Positions 1-5,269 of a DNA stretch of 5,269 nt are shown here, one piece after another (position 1 is the stretch's first letter; every line of letters begins with the position of its first letter). The stretch spans positions 1-5,269 of the forward strand of contig JAFDYP010000383.1 of assembly GCA_018267355.1 (NCBI GenBank), given 5' to 3'. The notes beneath the pieces were generated by a model. It saw nothing but the letters and a program-made list of their open reading frames with translations. It had not been told where the DNA came from and searched no databases. Made by a program: the position numbers and the translations under genes. This DNA is from Bacteroidota bacterium. Lineage in GTDB: Bacteria; Bacteroidota; Bacteroidia; Chitinophagales; LD1.

Positions 1-343
1 GAAAGTACTTGTCGTTTGGCCATTTATTCGCATCCTTGTCCAGCTCGAGCTTGTAGTACTTCTCAGCGGCTTTGTAGTCACGAAGCGCCTGATTGAGCTC
101 GGCTACGATATGGATCGTTTTGACATCTTCCGGTTTATCCTTCAGTACATCCTCATAGTACTCCACGGCACTGTAGTAGCTACCGTCCTTGACCAGCTCT
201 GCAGCCAGTTTCTTTTTCTTCCTGGGCTTCAGGTTGGGGTATTTTCTTACGTCTTTCCGATCCTTGTCTTTGGTGTCAGACTCCTGCGCCTGCACTCCCA
301 GGACCAGTGAGAACAATAATACTGCTGCTAAAAGTTTTTTCAT
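1..343 (-). CDS. N-terminal part of a secreted TPR protein, probably PorE-like/OmpA family (3' end outside window)
   Basis: The first 114 residues are visible; the rest lies beyond the left edge. The ATG at 343-341 is followed by a clear signal peptide (MKKLLAAVLLFSLVLGVQA, predicted cut before Gln20). There is no lipobox cysteine, so this is a signal peptidase I substrate, unlike the lipoprotein PorE of Porphyromonas. Residues 25-45 form a very basic linker ending in four lysines. Residues about 45-112 read as two TPR-type helical hairpins, with the pattern AAELVKDGSYYSAVEYYEDV followed by AELNQALRDYKAAEKYYKLE. In Bacteroidota, a TPR start directly downstream of a porP/sprF-type gene usually belongs to a protein that continues with PD40/beta-propeller repeats and a peptidoglycan-binding OmpA C-terminal domain. 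Those parts are not visible, so the PorE-like call rests on context plus the TPRs. The gene starts 54 bases after the upstream stop and is probably co-transcribed. It could instead be a shorter TPR-only periplasmic protein. Confidence 0.75.
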   Translation of the reverse strand, partial: MKKLLAAVLLFSLVLGVQAQESDTKDKDRKDVRKYPNLKPRKKKKLAAELVKDGSYYSAVEYYEDVLKDKPEDVKTIHIVAELNQALRDYKAAEKYYKLELDKDANKWPNDKYF

Positions 344-397
344 GACTTAGGTCTGGATGCTTTTAAAAGGGTTGATATAATTATTAGAGGTTTGGTA

Positions 398-1522
398 TTA
401 ATAGCGCGGGTTGAAGAGCCAGTCGTTTTCCTTAGGCGGCTTAGGCAGGCCAAATATGTAGCTGAGTGCCAGCTCATATGCCTGCGGCCTGTAGATGTTT
501 GGCACATTGTGCGCATCGCTGGCCATATTACCCATAGTGATATCATACGCAAATCCGAGGCGGAAGTTATTGTATTCCATACCGATCTTAGGTGTCAGGT
601 TGCGATACTGAAAGGCTGAGCTGACATCATTACCCATACGGTTCCAGAGACCGAGGAAGATAGTCGCTTTGCTCCTCTTGCCGTCCTTCTCCTTATTGAC
701 TATCACATAGCCTGCTGTCAGACCTGCATTTGCCTCATTTGCCTTGGCTTCATTCTGATACAGGAAGCCCGGGATCAGCACCCAGCGATGCTTGATCTCA
801 AACTCAAAGCCACCGTGCACTACATGGCGGAAAGGCAGCTTGCCGTCCTGGCTGGAGCTGAGCACTGCCGTCTGAGGACGCAGTACATTGGCCATAGAGT
901 AGCCTACATAAAAAGTAAGCCAATCAAGCGGCTTTGTATTGAAGAACAAACCGAAGTCGAGATTGAAATAATTCTTCTTGAGGCTGGCCACTCTTTCATT
1001 GTTTGGGCTGGAGGTGTTGTACGTGAGGTCAGAGGTATTGAATGCATCTGGGAACTGATAGCTGCCATTGCTGTTTTTCATGGTATAGCTAGGCTGCACA
1101 CCTACAGACAATTGAGTAGATTTTCTCTTATCCAGATTCAGTATGTATCCTACAGAGAGGCCGATCGTGGTTGTATTGATCTTGCCACCTATGTTCTGGC
1201 CATTTGCATCTGTGCCGGTCACATTTTGCACGTCATTGACTACCATGAGGCCTACCCCCAAGGCATTGCCTTTCATTTTGTCTTTGAGCAGCGAGGCATC
1301 TACAGAGAGGCCAGGCGTGCGAAACAGCGAATTGGACTGGTTCATACCGTAGTACTGGCCACGATAGATACCATTTACACGTATCAGACCGTCAAATTTA
1401 CCTGTCAAAGCAGGGTTGAGGGTCATAGGGCTGGCATAGTACTGCGAGAAGTGAATATCCTGCGCCCGCACTGCCAGACCAACCATCAAAAAAACGGCAA
1501 ACGCATAAAATTTTAATCTCAT
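398..1522 (-). CDS. Type IX secretion system outer-membrane protein, PorP/SprF family
   Basis: A complete 374-residue protein ending at TAA (400-398). I chose the ATG at 1522-1520 over the in-frame ATG at 1555-1553. It places a normal signal peptide (MRLKFYAFAVFLMVGLAVRA, cut before Gln21) at the N-terminus and has an AGGA just upstream; the longer form adds eleven polar residues in front. The mature start QDIHFSQYYASPMTLNPALT followed by G is the hallmark of the PorP/SprF family: an N-terminal QD-HFSQ block, then NPALTG at residues 36-41. The remainder is alternating amphipathic strands (for example INTTTIGLSVGYILNL, NYFNLDFGLFFNT, ATIFLGLWNRM, YELALSYIFG), as expected for an outer-membrane beta-barrel. 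Family knowledge: SprF is needed for surface delivery of the adhesin SprB, and PorP-type proteins are core or cargo-linked T9SS parts. Being just after a type B sorting-domain protein, this copy is most likely that protein's dedicated partner rather than the core PorP; this is inferred from position. After the last strand there is a 16-residue polar tail ending NPRY. Confidence 0.93.
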   Translation of the reverse strand: MRLKFYAFAVFLMVGLAVRAQDIHFSQYYASPMTLNPALTGKFDGLIRVNGIYRGQYYGMNQSNSLFRTPGLSVDASLLKDKMKGNALGVGLMVVNDVQNVTGTDANGQNIGGKINTTTIGLSVGYILNLDKRKSTQLSVGVQPSYTMKNSNGSYQFPDAFNTSDLTYNTSSPNNERVASLKKNYFNLDFGLFFNTKPLDWLTFYVGYSMANVLRPQTAVLSSSQDGKLPFRHVVHGGFEFEIKHRWVLIPGFLYQNEAKANEANAGLTAGYVIVNKEKDGKRSKATIFLGLWNRMGNDVSSAFQYRNLTPKIGMEYNNFRLGFAYDITMGNMASDAHNVPNIYRPQAYELALSYIFGLPKPPKENDWLFNPRY

Positions 1523-1526
1523 ATTT

Positions 1527-1530
1527 TCCT
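1527..1530 (-). promoter_or_regulatory. Weak Shine-Dalgarno-like AGGA before the PorP/SprF-family gene
   Basis: On the minus strand the sequence reads AGGAAAAT directly before the ATG at 1522-1520, leaving four bases between AGGA and the start codon. The spacing is short and many Bacteroidota genes do not depend on such sites. It is therefore only supporting evidence for choosing this start over the upstream in-frame ATG at 1555. Confidence 0.4.
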
Positions 1531-1590
1531 GATTTACTGGGTTTGATCTGCGCATCGAATATCTAAATTTTTACTAAAAGCTACAAATAA

Positions 1591-4500
1591 TTATCTAAAC
1601 AGTTGAAAACTTCCTTCGATAGACTTTTGAATTGTCTTAGCAGGATCCGTAGGATCCGGAGCCTGAGTCGTCACAAAATAAGTATATGTGTCGCTGGCCT
1701 GGGCCTTGCCACCAAATGAGCCATCCCATCCCGGTGCCAGAGGATTATCATACACGGTCTGGCCCCACCTGTTGTAAACGCGGAATTGTGTGACAGTGGT
1801 GCCATTCAGCACTACCGGATACATGCGGTCATTATGCCCATCTCCGTTTGGCGTGAATGCGTTTGCCATAGCTATACCACCGCGGTCTACGACATATATT
1901 ACTACTGATGATGTGGAAGAGCAGCCTGTGGTGCTATCATATGCCGTCAGGTAGAAAGTATCCATAGATTGCGAGCCATAGGCTATACCCTTGGTAGTCG
2001 CAGCATAAGGATCGCTCAGAGAGTCTGCCGGAGTCCACATATAGCTGATAGGACCAGTATGAGACGGAGAGTCCATCAGGCCAAACGAGAGACCGCGCAG
2101 TACGGTGTCCTGAGGTGCTGTAGCATGTACCTCAAAGCAGTTGATGTTCACATTCACAGACGCAGTAGCTGTACAGCCACCTGCATCGGTCACGGTCAGC
2201 GTGTAGCTGCTGGCACCCAGCACATCTACCGTAGCAGTATCTGCCGTAGAGCCGTTTGACCATTGATAGGATATCGGAGTCAGCGCAGATGTCGCATTGG
2301 CTGTGATGACGTATGCCGGATTGCAGCTACACACAGCGGCATCATGCAGCGTATCGATCACAGGTGACGGGGACACCGTGAGTGTAAAGAATGAATCTGT
2401 AGGACAGCCTATGGAAGCCGTGACCTGGTAATTGCCCGGCGTAGAAGTGACGAGCGTATCTCCTGTAGCCACTACAGATCCACCCAGAGACCAGGTGACA
2501 TTCATAGCACCGGGTACAGTGGTCACTATGATGGTATCCGTTTCGCTAGTGCATATCACCGGCTTGAACTGCTGGTATACTATGGCCGGAGGATTGGATA
2601 TCACTACCTGTGCTGTATCTGAGTGCCGCACACAGTTGTGACCATCTATGGCCATATACGAGTAGTTGCCTCCGGTAGTCACAGGTATAGCCTGCTGGGA
2701 GCTTCCATTGGACCAGACCGGACTAGGGAATAACGGATCTGACTGGAGTACCACATTGCCACCCGTACAGAATGCCAGCGGGCCGCTGGCCACGACGAGC
2801 AGCTCAGGATGAGCAAAGGAATCTACCTGCAGTGTGTCTGTGTAGAAGAAGCAGCCTGTAGTAGCATCCTGCAGACGCAGTACGTATGCAGAGGTAGGCA
2901 GTGCCGTGAGTGTAGGTGTAGTAGCTACAGGTGCAGCTACCCCTGGTGTAAACCATTCGTAAGATGAGTATGAACCCGGAAGACCGAGGACCACCGAATC
3001 TGTATAGCAGATAGTCGTATCGCGACCAAGTGAAGGATGCAGTACCGGGTAAGTCAACACCGTGACAGAGTCTCTGACAGAGCACCGGCTCGTATCAGTA
3101 GCAGTCACATAGAAAACGGTCGTGTCATAGACCGTAGCTACCGGATTGCTGATCGTGGCACTGCTCAGGGCAGGAGGGCCGGGAGTCCATGAGTAGCTGA
3201 CCACAGAATCTGGACTGGTAAAGCTGAGCTGAGAGCTGCTGCCCACACATGCTATAGAAGGCGTGGCAGTCAGTGTATATGGGAAATGGCCTACACGTAC
3301 GATAGCCGAATCTCTCACATGGCAGACCTCGGGAGTTGTAAACTGATTGATCGCAATATTGACATCGGCCACATAGGTAGTGGTAGATGATGGATGAGCT
3401 AGAGGATTGACTATGGTATCGTTATTTAGTGTACCCCCGTTTGGCGTCCAAAGCACATTCTGAATAAAGGCGCTAGGACCATTGTGAGGTGTAAATCTCC
3501 ATCCCTCAGGTGTGCTGATGGTATACTGCTGATTATTGCGTCCAGGTGCTGCTACGCCCACGTTTGTATCGTCCTTGATGCCTGTGGTGTGACTGGTACC
3601 AGAGTAGCTGCATGACTGCAGCATTATCTCTATCACCCCGGTAGACTCATACAGATGTACCTCTCCTGTCAGGGTCTGCGCAGAGTTGCTCAGACGTGGC
3701 AGCGCGTTATACTTGACTACAAATATACGGTTAGGCGCAGTACCCGTGAGGAAGTACGAAACCTGGCTGGCGCTGGTCACGCCGTAGTCTCCTACAGCCA
3801 GGGCGATCTCATGCAGCGGATTGCGGAATGCAGCTGTAGGCGGGAAGGTCTGTGCTACATATTGCAGCGTACCCGTAGTGGCCGGATATGGATTAGCCAG
3901 TGATATCCAGCCATTCGTATTTAGCCATACCTGAGTATAGTTATTGCAATAGAAAGGGAAGCTAAAGTTAAGGTTATAAGGTCCCGCTGTACCATCGTCG
4001 GTACTGGCAAAGCCACCAGAGCCAATAAAGGATGAAGTCGGAACACTGGTAGCCAGACCTGCTATAGTGGCATAAGGCACGGATGTGACCGCATAATCCG
4101 GCAGGCAAACACTAGATGGTGGGTTGGCCAGCGTCACATGGAGCTGCACGGTGTCGGCACCATTACATAGCGAGGTGTCGCGCGGATTCATGTGCGTAGC
4201 CAGGTATGGATTGATGGTCACTGTACCAAAGGAGTCGTTCACACATCCATTGTCATCTACGGTAAGGTGATAGGTAGAGTCCTGGGTAACAGTAACAGAT
4301 ACAGAAGCGCAGGTATCACAGTCTCCGGTAGGTGGCGACCACTGGTAATGCAGCACTGGCGGCGCCGAGATACCAAAACGCATATTAGGCCTTGTATTGG
4401 TAAATGTAGGTGTGGCTGTGATGTTACAGCCATTTCCTGGACCATTACTCACAGAGTATGCCACAGTATTAGTCGCTGTAGTATTGTAAGCTACCACATC

Positions 4501-5269
4501 ACTCGTAGCACTGGCCCCCAGAGAATAACACACCTGTATGATCAGGTTGGATACGCCGTCCCAATTGAAGTAATGCGTAAATGGATGAGGAGACCAGCCT
4601 GTATTAGGTGATATGTGTGTAGGAGGCATCACCTCCAGCAGGGTATTATTGAATGAACCTGACAGTGCAGTCTGGCTGGTACAGCCCATACTGATAGAGA
4701 AGCTGTCATAGCCCGCAGCTGTATTGAGCTGGGTCACAAAAAACGAAAGGTCAGTGATGGCACCTGACGAAAGACCTCCGGCATTCATTTCAGCGGCAGT
4801 GACCAGATATTGAAACTTGGCCATTCTGTTGCTTGCATTGTACGGAGAGGCAATGCTGGTGGTCAATAGTGTACTGGTGCCTACCGACCCTGCGGATGTT
4901 ACTGCATTATCAGGAATGGTGTCTACCACTGTACCGCAGTCCACGAGATTGGCTACCAGGATGGTCGGGTTCAGATTCACCACATCTCCCGGGCATACCT
5001 GCTGTGCAGATGGCATGATGGATATACGCGGTGCTACACCAGACAGGGTCACGTGCACAGTATCATACAGTACGCAGCCATTGGATGCCGTGACCTGCAC
5101 GATGAAGTTTGTCGTGTTTTGCAGCGGGCTGATCAGTGTGGTGGCACTGGTAGGAGATTGGACTGCGCCAGTATTGAGCCACTGGTAGGTAAATGGTCCT
5201 AATACTGCAGGCGCGGCACTGGCAGATATGGTAGTGGTGAGATACTTACACAGTGATGTATCTCCGGCA
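1591..5269 (-). CDS. Giant Ig-like-repeat surface protein with T9SS type B sorting domain (SprB-like adhesin; N-terminus outside window)
   Basis: The frame is open from the right edge to the TAA at 1593-1591, giving 1225 visible residues. The GTG at 5100 is not the start: in-frame Ig-like sequence (GDTSLCKYL... through FTYQWLNTG) continues upstream of it. Counting from the first full codon at the edge, the order is: Ig/PKD-like repeat 1-76; a repeat at 78-354 split by inserted domain A (about 111-300); a repeat at 355-660 split by inserted domain B (about 388-596); four uninterrupted Ig-like repeats 661-968; a SprB-like repeat 969-1043; a degenerate repeat 1044-1128; and the type B sorting domain 1129-1225. 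Most repeats share an early cysteine (as in QVCPGD, TSLCNG, TICYTD), a central Tyr/Val-x-Trp (YQW, YSW, YEW) and a late NGC/GC. No catalytic domain is recognised. The likely role is a long surface adhesin or motility/attachment filament exported by the T9SS, with the downstream PorP/SprF-family gene as its partner. Total length and any N-terminal domain or signal peptide cannot be judged. Confidence 0.93.
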   Translation of the reverse strand, partial: AGDTSLCKYLTTTISASAAPAVLGPFTYQWLNTGAVQSPTSATTLISPLQNTTNFIVQVTASNGCVLYDTVHVTLSGVAPRISIMPSAQQVCPGDVVNLNPTILVANLVDCGTVVDTIPDNAVTSAGSVGTSTLLTTSIASPYNASNRMAKFQYLVTAAEMNAGGLSSGAITDLSFFVTQLNTAAGYDSFSISMGCTSQTALSGSFNNTLLEVMPPTHISPNTGWSPHPFTHYFNWDGVSNLIIQVCYSLGASATSDVVAYNTTATNTVAYSVSNGPGNGCNITATPTFTNTRPNMRFGISAPPVLHYQWSPPTGDCDTCASVSVTVTQDSTYHLTVDDNGCVNDSFGTVTINPYLATHMNPRDTSLCNGADTVQLHVTLANPPSSVCLPDYAVTSVPYATIAGLATSVPTSSFIGSGGFASTDDGTAGPYNLNFSFPFYCNNYTQVWLNTNGWISLANPYPATTGTLQYVAQTFPPTAAFRNPLHEIALAVGDYGVTSASQVSYFLTGTAPNRIFVVKYNALPRLSNSAQTLTGEVHLYESTGVIEIMLQSCSYSGTSHTTGIKDDTNVGVAAPGRNNQQYTISTPEGWRFTPHNGPSAFIQNVLWTPNGGTLNNDTIVNPLAHPSSTTTYVADVNIAINQFTTPEVCHVRDSAIVRVGHFPYTLTATPSIACVGSSSQLSFTSPDSVVSYSWTPGPPALSSATISNPVATVYDTTVFYVTATDTSRCSVRDSVTVLTYPVLHPSLGRDTTICYTDSVVLGLPGSYSSYEWFTPGVAAPVATTPTLTALPTSAYVLRLQDATTGCFFYTDTLQVDSFAHPELLVVASGPLAFCTGGNVVLQSDPLFPSPVWSNGSSQQAIPVTTGGNYSYMAIDGHNCVRHSDTAQVVISNPPAIVYQQFKPVICTSETDTIIVTTVPGAMNVTWSLGGSVVATGDTLVTSTPGNYQVTASIGCPTDSFFTLTVSPSPVIDTLHDAAVCSCNPAYVITANATSALTPISYQWSNGSTADTATVDVLGASSYTLTVTDAGGCTATASVNVNINCFEVHATAPQDTVLRGLSFGLMDSPSHTGPISYMWTPADSLSDPYAATTKGIAYGSQSMDTFYLTAYDSTTGCSSTSSVVIYVVDRGGIAMANAFTPNGDGHNDRMYPVVLNGTTVTQFRVYNRWGQTVYDNPLAPGWDGSFGGKAQASDTYTYFVTTQAPDPTDPAKTIQKSIEGSFQLFR
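1594..1884 (-). other. T9SS type B C-terminal sorting domain (gliding-motility-associated / CHU_C type)
   Basis: These are the last 97 residues of the giant protein. Diagnostic motifs in order are NAFTPNGDGHND, FRVYNRWGQTVYDN, GWDGSFGGKAQASDTYTYFV and the terminal EGSFQLFR. This matches the family pattern NAFTPNGDG-ND, (F)-(I/V)YNRWG-(V)-(Y/F), GWDG--G--(A)---Y-Y and a terminal G---L-R. Type B domains direct T9SS export. Unlike type A domains, they generally rely on a PorP/SprF-family partner, which here is encoded 68 bases downstream. Confidence 0.96.
1885..2139 (-). other. Degenerate Ig/PKD-like repeat before the sorting domain
   Basis: Visible residues 1044-1128 keep the general repeat pattern: a QDTV strand, ISYMWTPADSLSDPYAAT in the middle, and FYLTAYDSTTGCSSTSSVVIYV at the end. 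The early cysteine of the other repeats is replaced in VLRGLSFGL. The late cysteine is retained and could pair with the Cys at the repeat boundary (ININCFE), but this is only a guess. Confidence 0.7.
2140..2364 (-). other. SprB-like repeat
   Basis: Visible residues 969-1043. The core ISYQWSNGSTADTATV, followed by a short turn, SYTLTVTDAGGCTATASVNV, fits the SprB repeat pattern Y-WSNG-T---(T)-L--G-Y-(L/V)TVTD--GC. That repeat is known from the Flavobacterium gliding adhesin SprB and many other T9SS surface proteins. It starts with a CSC pair (AAVCSCNPAY) where neighbours have one cysteine. Confidence 0.8.
2365..3288 (-). other. Array of four uninterrupted Ig/PKD-like repeats
   Basis: Visible residues 661-968 hold four units of about 75-82 residues, starting near HFPYTLTATP, LHPSLGRDTT, HPELLVVASG and AIVYQQFKPV. 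Each has one early cysteine (SIACVG, TTICYT, LAFCTG, PVICTS) and one late cysteine (TSRCSV, TTGCFF, GHNCVR, SIGCPT), consistent with one disulfide per domain. Each also has a central aromatic-x-Trp or Trp core. The units are related at protein level but too divergent to be DNA repeats. Confidence 0.8.
3481..4107 (-). other. Inserted beta-rich domain B inside an Ig-like repeat (NIDO/lectin-like appearance)
   Basis: Visible residues about 388-596. The Ig-like repeat opens with RDTSLCNGADTVQLHVTLAN. It is interrupted by this block, and only afterwards come the expected middle (NVLWTPNGGTL), end (STTTYVADVNI) and late cysteine (EVCHVRDSAIVRV). Inside the block, FSFPFYCNNYTQVWLNTNGW resembles the common pattern F-FPFYG--Y--V--S-NG-ISL of extracellular beta-sandwich domains. 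It is followed by FVVKYNALPRL, GEVHLYESTGVIEIML, TTGIKDDTNVGVAAPGRN and the closing PEGWRFTPH. No ligand or catalytic residues can be assigned; a binding or structural role is inferred. Confidence 0.65.
4369..4938 (-). other. Inserted beta-rich domain A inside an Ig-like repeat
   Basis: Visible residues about 111-300. The host repeat starts with SAQQVCPGDVVNLNPT. It resumes after the block with HYQWSPPTGDCDTCASVSVT and ends STYHLTVDDNGCVNDSFGTV. The block contains SPYNASNRMAKFQYLVTAAE, GLSSGAITDLSFFV, FSISMGCTSQTAL, TGWSPHPFTHYFNWDGVSNL followed by IIQVCY, and the closing NTRPNMRFGI. I recall similar blocks (SPY---R-Q-LY-A-EL--AGL--G-I--L-F-V, then a TGW and W-G-SNL-I-VC core, ending RPN-RF) in other large secreted Bacteroidota proteins, but I cannot name a family. 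It probably folds as a jelly-roll-like sandwich, by inference. It carries four cysteines. Confidence 0.65.

Noticed and set aside
788..1516. A 242-codon open frame on the plus strand opposite the PorP/SprF-family gene
   Set aside because: It lies wholly antisense to a clearly recognised gene. Its translation has no signal, domain or family pattern, and it is explained as a by-product of codon use on the coding strand.
1523..1555. Upstream in-frame ATG adding eleven residues to the PorP/SprF-family protein
   Set aside because: The added residues (MRRSNPVNQEN) precede an otherwise complete signal peptide and show no ribosome-site advantage; the ATG at 1522 has AGGA upstream.
1523..1590. Possible promoter (Bacteroidota TAnnTTTG type) or terminator in the gap before the PorP/SprF-family gene
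   Set aside because: The minus strand contains TTATTTG just after the stop codon, but the TA element is not at the right spacing. There is no inverted repeat with a T-run. Read-through transcription is the simpler reading.
2804..3085. A 93-codon minus-strand open frame overlapping the giant gene in another frame
   Set aside because: It is nested in the repeat array of the giant protein and its translation has no recognisable features, so it is a frame shadow.
5098..5100. GTG as the start codon of the giant protein
   Set aside because: The frame is open for another 56 codons to the window edge, and those residues form the first part of the same Ig-like repeat (TSLC, YQW). The GTG is an internal valine.

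Overview
The window is a piece of a Bacteroidota genome. All three genes are on the minus strand and belong to the cell-surface type IX secretion system (T9SS), which is confined to that phylum. The evidence is a C-terminal T9SS type B sorting domain (CHU_C / gliding-motility-associated type), a PorP/SprF-family outer-membrane protein, and the start of a TPR protein resembling PorE/OmpA-family partners. Moderate base composition and Ig-like repeats rich in Ser, Thr, Val and Asp suggest a Chitinophagia/Sphingobacteriia/Saprospiria-like lineage rather than a low-GC Flavobacterium. That placement is inference.

Layout in transcription order (right to left). At 5269-1591 is a giant secreted adhesin-like protein. 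Its reading frame stays open to the right edge, so the N-terminus is missing. The visible 1225 residues hold Ig/PKD-like repeats, two of which appear to be split by roughly 190-210-residue inserted beta-rich domains. A SprB-like repeat, one degenerate repeat and the type B sorting domain follow. After a 68-base gap, 1522-398 encodes a complete 374-residue PorP/SprF-family protein. After a further 54 bases, 343-1 encodes the first 114 residues of a secreted or periplasmic TPR protein, cut by the left edge. Neither gap shows an obvious terminator, so the genes are probably one operon.

Likely joint function: the giant protein is exported by the T9SS using its type B C-terminal domain. The adjacent PorP/SprF protein is its probable dedicated outer-membrane partner for secretion or attachment. 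The TPR/OmpA-like protein would link that complex to the periplasm or peptidoglycan. The system type is known. The most noteworthy parts are the two nested insertions in the adhesin, the related entry motifs of those insertions, and the uneven distribution of Bacteroidota-type O-glycosylation motifs. No RNA genes, mobile elements, CRISPR arrays or DNA-level repeats were seen.
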